Shown here one piece after another: positions 1 through 7,065 of a stretch of DNA of 11,191 nt. The position numbers and the translations under genes are program-made. The number at the start of each line of letters is the position of its first letter. Position 1 is the stretch's first letter. Origin of the DNA: Patescibacteria group bacterium. Its GTDB lineage: Bacteria; Patescibacteriota; JACMRA01. The notes beneath the pieces are model-generated. The model ran no database searches. It saw only the letters and a program-made list of their open reading frames with translations, and was not told the origin of the DNA. The stretch lies in the NCBI GenBank assembly GCA_029935375.1, contig JAOZKL010000024.1:1-11191 (forward strand). The letters run 5' to 3'.

Positions 1-238
1 TAAAATAGTCTCTGTCAGATGTCCAGCGCACCAAAACAACTTTTTCAACCTTTAGAGATGTAAGTGTAAGAACCTCCAACTTCATAAAATTAACAATTTT
101 AGATCTAGACAAAGAGTCATCTGGATTATCAAAAAAGGATGATAAAAGCTTTTGATACTCGTTTGTATCCGTCTGATGTTGCTGATGCTCTGTAATCTCA
201 GTAGGTTTTTTACTTCAAAATAAACCGAATAAACTCAT
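1..238 (-). CDS. Unrecognised protein, 5' part only, with an in-frame TGA at codon 8
   Basis: I do not recognise this gene. From ATG at 238 the minus strand reads MSLFGLF, then TGA (215-217), then SKKPTEITEHQQHQ, and stays open to the window edge, 79 codons in all. The first ATG after the TGA is codon 52. The visible part looks like a soluble protein: a short hydrophobic start, a polar Gln/His/Thr-rich stretch (about residues 14-30), then a mixed region with VEKVVLVRW near residues 64-72. A one-base deletion before the TGA would lead to a TAA at 52-54, and a one-base insertion gives an immediate TAA, so a simple frameshift does not explain it. Reading TGA as glycine gives FGLFGSKKP, a very ordinary start; tryptophan is also possible. 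Alternatives are a point-mutated gene, a sequencing error or a later start. A consensus-like promoter lies upstream (278-306). That this is a coding region is fairly likely; its function is unknown. Confidence 0.6.
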
Positions 239-277
239 CTTATACAAATTAAAATATAAAAATAAAAGACAATTACT

Positions 278-306
278 AACATACAACAAAAAAAGTGTTT
301 TGTCAA
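278..306 (-). promoter_or_regulatory. Predicted sigma-70 promoter for the leftward gene
   Basis: On the minus strand, TTGACA (301-306) is followed by a 17-base spacer and TATGTT (278-283). This is a perfect -35 and a four-of-six -10. Transcription would start near 271, about 33 bases before the ATG at 238. It lies back to back with the clpB promoter. Confidence 0.6.
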
Positions 307-314
307 AAGTGTTT
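291..314. repeat. 10-bp direct repeat AAAAGTGTTT, two copies 14 bp apart
   Basis: AAAAGTGTTT occurs at 291-300 and again at 305-314. The copies flank and partly overlap the -35 of the leftward promoter (301-306), a position where a regulator could act. Both are AT-rich, so chance is possible. No known operator is recognised. Confidence 0.35.
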
Positions 315-340
315 GGAGCTTTGTTGAAAATTAGCAACCT

Positions 341-352
341 AACTATATAGTT
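341..352. promoter_or_regulatory. 12-bp perfect palindrome next to the clpB -35 (possible operator)
   Basis: AACTATATAGTT (341-352) is its own reverse complement and overlaps the first two bases of the clpB -35 (351-356). GTTG/CAAC half-sites surround it (323-326, 335-338, 350-353, 355-358). A repressor bound here would block the promoter. It does not resemble CIRCE (the HrcA site) or another known heat-shock operator. Confidence 0.35.
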
Positions 353-379
353 GACAACTTTTTAATTTTATTTTATAAT
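351..379 (+). promoter_or_regulatory. Perfect-consensus sigma-70 promoter for clpB
   Basis: TTGACA (351-356), a 17-base spacer and TATAAT (374-379) match the housekeeping sigma-factor consensus exactly. Transcription would start near 386, giving a leader of about 30 bases before the clpB ATG at 416. A heat-shock gene with a housekeeping promoter suggests either high basal expression or control by a repressor at the adjacent palindrome. Confidence 0.85.
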
Positions 380-415
380 GTTCTCACTTTATATTTAAAA
401 TAATAACGAACAGAT

Positions 416-2977
416 ATGAACTTTGAAAAATTTACTCAACAGGCATTAGCGGCAATACAGGAAGCTCAAGATCTAGCTATCGAAAATAGAAATTCCAGTA
501 TAGAAGCCTCTCACCTGCTCTATTCTCTATTGATAGCAGAAAATAGCATAGCGTCAAGAATTATAGAACTTGCAGGAGGAGATCCAAATGAAATAAAAAT
601 ACAAATAAAAAAAGATATCAAAAAATTGCCAACGACTGGAGAAGGAACGCCAGCTGGTGAGAGAATGAGTAAAGATATGCAAGACGTTATTTCTTCAAAA
701 GCTGAAAAATTGACTAAAGAAATAGGAGATCAGTTTATAGGAGTTGATACATTATTTGTCAGTTTAATAAAAGTATACTATAATAAAGATATATTTCCTC
801 AAATAGAAAAAATTACAAAAGCTATGACAGAACAACGTGGAAACAAAAACATAAACTCCAAAAGTGGAGATGAGAATTTTGAAGCTCTCAAAAAATTTGG
901 AACAGATCTAACAGAAATGGCGAAGGAAGGTAAAATTGATCCAATAATTGGTCGAGATGAAGAGATACGAAGAACTATACAAATACTACTGAGAAGGACA
1001 AAAAACAATCCGGTTCTTATTGGAGAGCCAGGGGTTGGGAAAACAGCGATCGCAGAAGGATTAGCTCAAAGGATAATCAAAGGAGATGTTCCAGATGGGT
1101 TAAAAATGAAAAAAGTTATTACACTAGAAATAAGCTCTCTACTTGCAGGTGCAAAATTTCGTGGAGAATTTGAAGAAAGGTTAAAATCTGTTATAAAAGA
1201 GGTTACAGATTCTGCGGGTCAAATTATCTTATTCATCGATGAAATACATACAATTGTTGGAGCTGGTAAAACTGAAGGATCTCCTGATGCAGGAAATATG
1301 TTAAAACCTGCTTTAGCTCGTGGTGAATTACATTTAATTGGAGCAACTACACTGAAAGAATACAGAGAAATAGAAAAAGATGCAGCATTAGAGCGTCGTT
1401 TTCAACCAGTGTATATAAATGAACCTAGCCTGGATGATACTGTAACAATATTGCGAGGTATTAAAGAAAAATATGAAGTTCATCATGGAGTGAGAATTAG
1501 CGACCCTGCTCTGCTTGCTGCTGCCAACTTATCTCACAGATATATCCCTGATAGACAACTACCAGACAAAGCCATCGACTTAATCGATGAGGCTGCATCG
1601 CGATTAAGAATGCAATTAGAGTCTAGCCCTGAGGAAATATACATATTAGAGCGAAAAAAATTACAACTTGAAATAGAACAACAAGCATTAAAAAAAGATA
1701 AAGATGAGATATCAAAATCAAGAAAATTAGAAATTGATGGGAAATTAAAAACTATAACTGATCAATTATTAGAATTAAAATCAGAATGGGATATAGAAAA
1801 GGCAAAACTAAAAACACTGCGCAATCTACAAACTGAGCTTGACGAAACCAAGGGCAAGATAGACAAAGCTGAAAGGGAATATGATCTGAGCAAAGCAGCA
1901 GAGTTAAAATATGGAAAGTTTCCACAGATTGAAGAGGCGTTAAGAAAAACTCAAGAAGAATTAAAAAATGCAAAATTCGCAAAAATGGAGATTGGAGAAG
2001 ATAATATTGCAGAAATTGTCTCTAAGTGGACTGGAATACCAGTGGATAAATTATTACAGGGAGAAATGGACAAGTTGCTTAAACTAGAAAATGAACTACA
2101 CAAAGGAGTTGTAGGACAAGACAAAGCCATAACAGTAGTTGCCAACGCAATCAGAAGAAGTCGTAGCGGGTTAAAAGATCCAGACAGACCTATAGGAAGC
2201 TTCTTATTTCTTGGCCCTACTGGAGTTGGTAAAACAGAACTTGCAAAAACTCTTGCAAAATTTGTATTTGACACCGGAGACAACATGATCAGAATCGATA
2301 TGAGTGAATTTATGGAAAAACACTCTGTCGCTCGTCTAGTTGGAGCTCCTCCAGGATATGTAGGATATGATGAAGGAGGGCAATTAACAGAAGCTGTTCG
2401 TCGTCGTCCATATAGTGTAATATTACTAGATGAAATTGAAAAAGCTCACAAAGATGTATTTAATATATTATTACAAGTATTAGACGATGGAAGACTAACT
2501 GATGGACAAGGCAAAACTGTTAACTTCAGAAACACTATAATTATAATGACCAGCAATCTTGGATCTGATATTATATTACAAAATCAAGAAAGTAGCAGTA
2601 GTGAAGAAGAGATAAGAACAAAAATTAATCAATTGTTAAAAACAAGCTTCCGCCCAGAGTTCATAAACCGTCTTGACGAAACAATAGTGTTTCACTCACT
2701 CACAAACGAACAATTAACAGAGATTGTAAATATACAGTTAAAGGGACTGGAATCGAAACTTGCAGAAAAAAGAATGAAACTGGACATTGATGTAGATGTA
2801 AAAACTCATTTAGTTAAAACTGGTTATGACCCGCTTTTTGGCGCAAGACCTCTTAAACGAGCCATAATAAATGAAATTGAAAACCCACTCGCCAACCAAT
2901 TGTTATCAAATAAATTCAAATCTGGAGATACTATAAAAATTAGCATTGTAAATGATAAGATAGTTTTTACCAAATAG
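416..2977 (+). CDS. clpB: ATP-dependent disaggregase ClpB (Hsp104/Hsp100 family)
   Basis: ClpB is a cytoplasmic hexameric AAA+ machine that pulls polypeptides out of aggregates, working with DnaK. The protein has 853 residues, the usual family length. In order it shows the double-repeat N-terminal domain (about 1-145), the first AAA+ module with Walker A GEPGVGKT (203-210) and Walker B ILFIDE (271-276), a long charged coiled-coil middle domain (about 400-525), and the second AAA+ module with Walker A GPTGVGKT (600-607) and Walker B VILLDE (668-673). Also visible are pore loop GYVG (647-650), SNLG (713-716) and the sensor-2 motif GARPLKR (809-815). The full middle domain separates it from ClpA and ClpC. 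Pore loop 1 has KFRG rather than KYRG, a conservative change. The start is the only ATG fitting the family N-terminus; the stop is TAG. No Shine-Dalgarno precedes it. No terminator is visible before the next gene, so rbfA-yidC-dus may be read through from this promoter. Confidence 0.97.
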   Translation: MNFEKFTQQALAAIQEAQDLAIENRNSSIEASHLLYSLLIAENSIASRIIELAGGDPNEIKIQIKKDIKKLPTTGEGTPAGERMSKDMQDVISSKAEKLTKEIGDQFIGVDTLFVSLIKVYYNKDIFPQIEKITKAMTEQRGNKNINSKSGDENFEALKKFGTDLTEMAKEGKIDPIIGRDEEIRRTIQILLRRTKNNPVLIGEPGVGKTAIAEGLAQRIIKGDVPDGLKMKKVITLEISSLLAGAKFRGEFEERLKSVIKEVTDSAGQIILFIDEIHTIVGAGKTEGSPDAGNMLKPALARGELHLIGATTLKEYREIEKDAALERRFQPVYINEPSLDDTVTILRGIKEKYEVHHGVRISDPALLAAANLSHRYIPDRQLPDKAIDLIDEAASRLRMQLESSPEEIYILERKKLQLEIEQQALKKDKDEISKSRKLEIDGKLKTITDQLLELKSEWDIEKAKLKTLRNLQTELDETKGKIDKAEREYDLSKAAELKYGKFPQIEEALRKTQEELKNAKFAKMEIGEDNIAEIVSKWTGIPVDKLLQGEMDKLLKLENELHKGVVGQDKAITVVANAIRRSRSGLKDPDRPIGSFLFLGPTGVGKTELAKTLAKFVFDTGDNMIRIDMSEFMEKHSVARLVGAPPGYVGYDEGGQLTEAVRRRPYSVILLDEIEKAHKDVFNILLQVLDDGRLTDGQGKTVNFRNTIIIMTSNLGSDIILQNQESSSSEEEIRTKINQLLKTSFRPEFINRLDETIVFHSLTNEQLTEIVNIQLKGLESKLAEKRMKLDIDVDVKTHLVKTGYDPLFGARPLKRAIINEIENPLANQLLSNKFKSGDTIKISIVNDKIVFTK

Positions 2978-3040
2978 TTATTGAATCACAATTTTTATAT
3001 TTTACATCACAATAAAGAACAATCCGCAATCTAAAAACAG
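2978..3040. other. Short spacer between clpB and rbfA with an 8-bp direct repeat
   Basis: This 63-base AT-rich gap has no terminator-like hairpin. ATCACAAT occurs twice (2985-2992 and 3006-3013), 21 bases apart, or two helical turns. This could be a regulator site for the candidate promoter at 3041, or chance. Confidence 0.25.
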
Positions 3041-3069
3041 TTGACAAAAAAAGAAAAAGTGGTAAATAT
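3041..3069 (+). promoter_or_regulatory. Candidate promoter overlapping the 5' end of rbfA
   Basis: TTGACA (3041-3046) is followed 16-17 bases later by the AT-rich TAAATAT (3063-3069). The -35 is perfect and the -10 weak. The TTG of this box is also the only upstream start codon of the long rbfA reading frame. If the promoter is real, the protein probably starts at ATG 3086, about 10 bases after the predicted transcription start. Confidence 0.35.
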
Positions 3070-3430
3070 ACTCACATCATTAATTATGAACAATAGAATG
3101 AAGCTTGGAGTAAACAAAAATGAGAGGGAGTTGATCACAACCATATCAATGTATTTGTTAAAAAACGAATCTCTTAGAAGCCAGTTTTGGAATATAAAAT
3201 CAGTTTTTTATGATCACCACAAACAAGAGGTTCGAATTGGCATATCTACAATTAATGGCAAATTAGGAACAACCCTACAGAAACTTAGAAAAACCTGTAA
3301 AGGATTGGCAGATTTTTTATACGAACACGGCCAAACTTTTAAACATGCTCATATCATATTCTTTGTGGATAAAGATGATGAGAAAATAAACAAAGTTTAT
3401 AATATTTTAGAAAAAATAGAAGCAAAATAA
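3041..3430 (+). CDS. rbfA: Probable ribosome-binding factor A (RbfA-like)
   Basis: RbfA is a small KH-fold protein that binds the 30S subunit and helps mature the 5' end of 16S rRNA. The 129-residue product matches the family in length and order of elements: an N-terminal helical part, a beta strand pair around NIKSVFYDHHKQEVRIGI (51-68), a helix around LGTTLQKLRKTCKGLADFL (75-93), then a strand HIIFFVD (104-110) and a closing helix DEKINKVYNILEKI (113-126). The HIIFFVDKDDEKI region resembles the family's terminal strand-turn-helix, but overall similarity is low, so this call rests on pattern rather than a strong signature. An in-frame TAA at 3032-3034 limits the start to TTG 3041. ATG 3086 (residue 16) is an alternative that would give 114 residues. 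No Shine-Dalgarno is seen. It ends 9 bases before yidC, which suggests co-transcription. Confidence 0.6.
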   Translation: MTKKEKVVNILTSLIMNNRMKLGVNKNERELITTISMYLLKNESLRSQFWNIKSVFYDHHKQEVRIGISTINGKLGTTLQKLRKTCKGLADFLYEHGQTFKHAHIIFFVDKDDEKINKVYNILEKIEAK

Positions 3431-3439
3431 TCAAATTAT

Positions 3440-4414
3440 ATGTCTGGACTATACTCAACATTTGTAAAAGAACCTTTATTCAACTTAATTCAACTACTAT
3501 ACAATCTCACAGGAGATACAGGCTGGTCTATTGTATTGGTTGCTGTTATCATAAATCTAGCACTGTTTCCATTATTTGCAAAAAGCTTCATAAATGGACA
3601 AAAAACAAGATTGTTACAACCTGATCTTAAAAAAATACAAAAAAAGTATAAAGATAATCCACAGGTGATGTATGCCAAAACCAGAGAGTTTTATAAGAAA
3701 CATGGTATAAAAAATGGGGCAACTTTTCTAACTCTTATTGTACAAATATTATTACTATTAGGATTATATACTATTATTAGAAATATAGTTAATGGAGATG
3801 TTGACAAATTACCAGAACTTTATAGTTGGGTTAATGGAGAACAATTTAATCACACAGCTTTTGGGTTCTTAGACATCAGAAAACTGCCTAAAGAGTATAA
3901 ATATATACTACCAGTAATAACAGCTGTACTTGCTTATTTCCAAGGAATGTTTACATTCAAGTGGGGACCAAAAAAGAAAATTGATGCCATCGTAGACTCT
4001 AGAAAAGACAAGAAAAAAGAAGAGGGAATTGCAGGACAATTACAAAAAAGTATGCAATTTCAATCTCTGTATATATTGCCGATATTCTTTTTCTTCATTA
4101 ATGTATCACTTGTTACAGGTGTAAATATATACTTTTTGACCAGTACTTCAATAGGAGTTATCAGACAAATTGCTTTGTCATTGTACTATTCATCACATAT
4201 AGACAAACTACTAGAAGAGGTTGCAGATTCTGACCCCACAAGTAGAGACAAAAATACTAGCAATAATATCGACATGACAGCAGATCCTAGTCAAATTACA
4301 AGCAGACCAAATATAACGAAGGTAATCGATGTGAAAGCAAAGAAAAAAACAACTTCAAAAAGCAAGAGTAAGAACAAGAAAGGGAACAAGAAAGGAATGA
4401 AGAAAAAGAAATAA
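3440..4414 (+). CDS. yidC: Membrane protein insertase YidC (YidC/Oxa1/Alb3 family)
   Basis: YidC inserts and folds proteins in the cytoplasmic membrane, alone or with SecYEG. The 324-residue product is the short form without the large periplasmic domain of Gram-negative YidC. Membrane segments lie at about 28-46, 96-116, 153-173, 207-225 and 228-250. The long cytoplasmic loop after segment 1 (47-92) is charged, as expected for the C1 hairpin. The EPLFNLIQLLYNL entry (11-23) is typical of the family. The last 26 residues are almost all Lys, Ser, Thr, Gly and Asn; basic tails of this kind bind ribosomes in other YidC/Oxa1 proteins. Oddly, the Arg usually present in segment 1 (IIxRLxLxPL) is Asn39 here (IINLALFPL). 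The TAA stop shares its last base with the dus start, which suggests translational coupling. Confidence 0.93.
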   Translation: MSGLYSTFVKEPLFNLIQLLYNLTGDTGWSIVLVAVIINLALFPLFAKSFINGQKTRLLQPDLKKIQKKYKDNPQVMYAKTREFYKKHGIKNGATFLTLIVQILLLLGLYTIIRNIVNGDVDKLPELYSWVNGEQFNHTAFGFLDIRKLPKEYKYILPVITAVLAYFQGMFTFKWGPKKKIDAIVDSRKDKKKEEGIAGQLQKSMQFQSLYILPIFFFFINVSLVTGVNIYFLTSTSIGVIRQIALSLYYSSHIDKLLEEVADSDPTSRDKNTSNNIDMTADPSQITSRPNITKVIDVKAKKKTTSKSKSKNKKGNKKGMKKKK

Positions 4415-5391
4415 TGCCATCAAAGCTTAGCTTAGATCTTCCAATAATAGGATTATCTCCAATGGCAGGTATTACTGATTTTGCATTTAGAAAATTATGT
4501 AAAGAATTTGGAGCGAATTATTTGGCATCAGAGTTTATATCTGCAACTGCTTTATTTTATAATCCAGATACAGAAAAACACCTAAGCCTAGCAAGATTCA
4601 CAAACGAACAAAAACCATATGTAATACAATTGTTTGGCAATGAACCTGAACATTTTATCGAAGCTGTCAAAATAGTAACAGGACAAAAAGCACTGCCAAA
4701 CGGGGAAAGAATGAAAAAACCTAGTGGAATTGATATCAACTTTGGATGCCCTGCCAAAAAAGTTATCAAGAACAAATCAGGGTGCGCCCTATATGAAGAT
4801 CCAAAAACAGCAAGAGAAATAGTCAAAGCAGTGCTAAACACAACTGACGTGGCTGTGAGCTTTAAGACACGAATAGGATACAAAGGTATCAGCGCTCTTG
4901 AGTTCCTAAAAAACTTTCAAGACTTACCATACCATCACATCACAATGCATGCTAGAACATTTGAACAAGGACACAAAGGAAAAACAAACAACGAACTGTG
5001 CAAGGAAGTGTTTGACATGGTCAAATCAAAATTTGATAGAAAAGCAATATTCAACGGAGGGGTTAAAAATATCGAAACCTACAACAAAGCAATGATTGAA
5101 ACTGGAGCTGATGGAGTCTTAATAGGGCAGGCAGCCCTTGGAAATCCATGGATATTCAAAAGCCTTAAAGAAGGCAAAGACTATAAACCAAGCATTGAAG
5201 AAATCAAAAACACTGTAATCAAACATGCTAAATACACACTACAAGACAAGGAAAATCATGGATTAGTAGAATTTCGCAAGCATTTACTATGGTATTTTAG
5301 AGATTTCCCAAATGCAAAGAATATGAGAAAAGAATTAATGGAAACAAACACACTAAAGGAGATTGAAGCTGTTCTCAAAAATGCGGTATAA
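4414..5391 (+). CDS. dus: tRNA-dihydrouridine synthase (Dus family, DusB-like)
   Basis: This FMN enzyme reduces specific uridines in the tRNA D-loop to dihydrouridine using NAD(P)H. The 325-residue product has the family length and motifs: LSPMAGITDFAFR (14-26), the NFGCP motif with catalytic Cys112, the substrate/FMN-contacting Lys151 (SFKTRIGY), His179 in MHARTF (178-183), NGG (214-216) and the phosphate-binding LIGQAALGNPW (236-246). The C-terminal helical domain (about 258-325) includes EFRKHLLWYF. GxxxxGxPW carries Gln where many homologues have Arg (GR). About 10-15 extra residues lie before GIDINFGCP compared with E. coli DusB. The gene starts inside the yidC stop (TAATG). Its TAA is immediately followed by the reverse-strand stop of the convergent nrdG-like gene. 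The Dus subfamily cannot be fixed from sequence alone. Confidence 0.93.
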   Translation: MPSKLSLDLPIIGLSPMAGITDFAFRKLCKEFGANYLASEFISATALFYNPDTEKHLSLARFTNEQKPYVIQLFGNEPEHFIEAVKIVTGQKALPNGERMKKPSGIDINFGCPAKKVIKNKSGCALYEDPKTAREIVKAVLNTTDVAVSFKTRIGYKGISALEFLKNFQDLPYHHITMHARTFEQGHKGKTNNELCKEVFDMVKSKFDRKAIFNGGVKNIETYNKAMIETGADGVLIGQAALGNPWIFKSLKEGKDYKPSIEEIKNTVIKHAKYTLQDKENHGLVEFRKHLLWYFRDFPNAKNMRKELMETNTLKEIEAVLKNAV

Positions 5392-5416
5392 TTAACTGTA
5401 AGCTTTTCGTATTTTT
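5377..5416. terminator. Weak possible terminator across the convergent dus/nrdG stop codons
   Basis: AAAAATGCG (5377-5385) can pair with CGTATTTTT (5408-5416) through nine pairs including one G-U, with a loop of about 22 bases. The right arm gives a U-run for plus-strand transcripts. The stem is AT-rich and the loop long, so this is a weak call. It is the only hairpin I see at the convergence point. Confidence 0.25.
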
Positions 5417-6111
5417 ATATTATCAAGCTCTTTGCTCATAATATCTTTTATCTTATCAAGATCCATAGTCTGACCTTTTGTTCTACTTGGTAAAGTTGGA
5501 TCTAAAGTTGTGTCTTCACGGTATTGTTGTAAATAATAGTTTTTTGCACCGGCTATCCACTCTGAAATATCTTCAAAATCTTTATATTCGTGAATTGTAG
5601 GAACAACAGTAGTTCTAAACTCATAATCAACTCCTGAATTCATGATAATATCAACACTCTCAGTAATTTTCTTGATTGGATATTTAACCCCTGCAGCTAT
5701 GTAATATTTGTTCTTAGAATGTTTTATATCCATAGCGATATAATCCACTAACTTTTGATCAATAACTTTTTCAAGAATAGCTGGATTAACACCATCAGAA
5801 TCCAACTTTATTAAAAACCCTTTAGCTCGGACTTTCTTTATAAAATCTATAAGTCCTGGATGGATCGAAGGCTCTCCCCCAGTTATCACAACCCCATCTA
5901 TTTTCCCAACTCTTTTATCCAAAAAGTCAAAAAAGTCTGATTCTGTCATCCCACCTTCTGCCAAGATTTGTTTATCTGACTTGATAGCTCCAACCAAATG
6001 CGGATTGTGACAATAAGGACATCGCAAAGGACAACCAGAAGTAAATACGATACACGCTAATTTCCCCGGGTAATCAATTAATGTTAATCTTTGTAAACCT
6101 GCAATCATCAT
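5392..6111 (-). CDS. nrdG: Radical SAM activase, anaerobic ribonucleotide reductase type (NrdG2-like)
   Basis: This radical SAM enzyme would use a 4Fe-4S cluster and S-adenosylmethionine to place a glycyl radical on the class III ribonucleotide reductase NrdD. Starting at ATG 6111, the protein has 239 residues. It begins with MMIAGLQRLTLIDYPGK, the usual start of this subfamily. The cluster motif CPLRCPYC follows, with Cys27, Cys31 and Cys34 spaced C-x3-C-x2-C. Next come TGGEP (77-81) and KLDSDGVNP (102-110), where a KLDTNG-type motif is usual. A TTG at 6117 would add two residues (Met-Cys), but the tandem ATGs at 6111 and 6108 fit better. It follows galU after 12 bases, so the pair is likely one operon. 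The partner nrdD is not in the window. A pyruvate formate-lyase activase is less likely given the LTLIDYPGK start. Confidence 0.85.
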   Translation of the reverse strand: MMIAGLQRLTLIDYPGKLACIVFTSGCPLRCPYCHNPHLVGAIKSDKQILAEGGMTESDFFDFLDKRVGKIDGVVITGGEPSIHPGLIDFIKKVRAKGFLIKLDSDGVNPAILEKVIDQKLVDYIAMDIKHSKNKYYIAAGVKYPIKKITESVDIIMNSGVDYEFRTTVVPTIHEYKDFEDISEWIAGAKNYYLQQYREDTTLDPTLPSRTKGQTMDLDKIKDIMSKELDNIKIRKAYS

Positions 6112-6123
6112 ACACAATAATAT

Positions 6124-7014
6124 TTATTCAAAACTTTTAATTTCATTTTTCAAAAAATGAATAAAATCATCCTTTATATCTTCTCTAGACAAGGCCTCGT
6201 TAACAGTAGCTTTCAAAAAACCTAGCTTATCTCCTGTATCATATCTAACACCTTCTAAGATTTTGCCAAATAAGTCTTTACCATCAGCAAGATAATCCAT
6301 AAAAGCATTTGCAAGTCTAATCTCGCCATCTTTTCCAGGCTTTGTAGTCTCCAATGCTTTGATTATCTCAGGAGTTATAATATACTTACCAATTACACCA
6401 AAATTAGAAGGAGCCTCGTCCACAGAAGGTTTTTCTACGAACCCTGTTATTTTTTTGATAGCATTGTCACTGGATAAAATATCCGCAATTCCATATTTGC
6501 TAACATCTTTTCTTGGAACCTCTTGCAACATCACCACTGGTTTTTGAACGACATTGTAAGAATCAATCAACTGCTGAACAGCGTTTTTACCACCTTTATT
6601 TTTGACTATATCATCTCCAAAAAGAACAACGACTGGCTCATCTCCTACAAAGTTTTTGGCACATAAAATAGCATGGCCATCCCCAAGTGGTTTTGGCTGT
6701 CTTACATATGCAATGTTGGCCATCTTAGAAATCCTACGAACCATAGCAAGCTCTTCTAACTTACCCTTATCTGATAGTACCTGTTCTAATTCAAAGTTTT
6801 TATCAAAATGATCTTCTATAGCTCTCTTATCCCTACCAGTTACCATAATAATATCTGTAATACCTGCATCCACAGCCTCTTCTACAATGAGCTGTATTGC
6901 GGGTATATCAAAAATTGGTAACATTTCTTTTGGCTGCGCGCGAGTGGCCGGTAAAAATCTTGTTCCAAAACCTGCAACTGGCAAAATAGCTTTTGTAATT
7001 TTTTGTTTATTCAT
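6124..7014 (-). CDS. galU: UTP--glucose-1-phosphate uridylyltransferase GalU
   Basis: GalU makes UDP-glucose from UTP and glucose-1-phosphate, supplying sugar for cell-surface glycans. The 296-residue length matches the family. Visible motifs are the nucleotide-binding loop GFGTRFLPATRAQPKEMLP (15-33), the GDGHA segment (111-115), the metal/substrate motif FGDDIV (132-137), GFVEKP (191-196), GVIGKYI (206-212) and YDTGDKLGFLKA (258-269). The loop reads RAQPKEM where most homologues have KAIPKEM; the key Lys of PKEM is kept. The start is ATG 7014. AGGGG occurs on the sense strand but 15 bases upstream, too far for a normal Shine-Dalgarno. The gene is read from a promoter that overlaps the rpoC terminator and precedes the nrdG-like gene by 12 bases. 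No functional link between the two operon members is evident. Confidence 0.96.
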   Translation of the reverse strand: MNKQKITKAILPVAGFGTRFLPATRAQPKEMLPIFDIPAIQLIVEEAVDAGITDIIMVTGRDKRAIEDHFDKNFELEQVLSDKGKLEELAMVRRISKMANIAYVRQPKPLGDGHAILCAKNFVGDEPVVVLFGDDIVKNKGGKNAVQQLIDSYNVVQKPVVMLQEVPRKDVSKYGIADILSSDNAIKKITGFVEKPSVDEAPSNFGVIGKYIITPEIIKALETTKPGKDGEIRLANAFMDYLADGKDLFGKILEGVRYDTGDKLGFLKATVNEALSREDIKDDFIHFLKNEIKSFE

Positions 7015-7035
7015 ATTTTTTTCTTAATTCCCCTC

Positions 7036-7065
7036 AAAAAAAGTCTCCCCCTATGAGAGAAGACT
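7036..7065 (-). terminator. Rho-independent terminator of the rpoBC transcript
   Basis: Read on the minus strand, AGTCTTCTCT (7065-7056) pairs with GGGGGAGACT (7051-7042) in ten pairs, several of them G-U, around a four-base CATA loop. A run of T follows (7041-7036). The G-U pairs exist only in the minus-strand RNA and the T-run is on that side, so it acts on rpoC transcripts. It starts 39 bases past the rpoC stop. Confidence 0.85.

Noticed and set aside
215..217. TGA as selenocysteine
   Set aside because: No SECIS-like hairpin is evident right after the TGA, and codon 8 of a polar, non-redox-looking N-terminus is an unlikely place for it.
52..238. A single-base frameshift as the cause of the in-frame TGA
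   Set aside because: Deleting one base leads to a stop at 52-54, inserting one gives an immediate TAA, and only the unshifted frame is open to the window edge.
241..415. CIRCE (HrcA) or other known heat-shock operator upstream of clpB
   Set aside because: No TTAGCACTC-N9-GAGTGCTAA match. TTAGCAACC at 331-339 is only a partial half-site with no partner.
1752..2286. Reverse-strand open frames inside clpB
   Set aside because: They are antisense shadows of a strongly conserved gene, with low-complexity Leu/Ser/Phe-rich products and no recognisable domain.
7042..7065. The rpoC-galU hairpin as a plus-strand terminator
   Set aside because: On the plus strand the G-U pairs become C-A mismatches and the downstream run is A rather than T.
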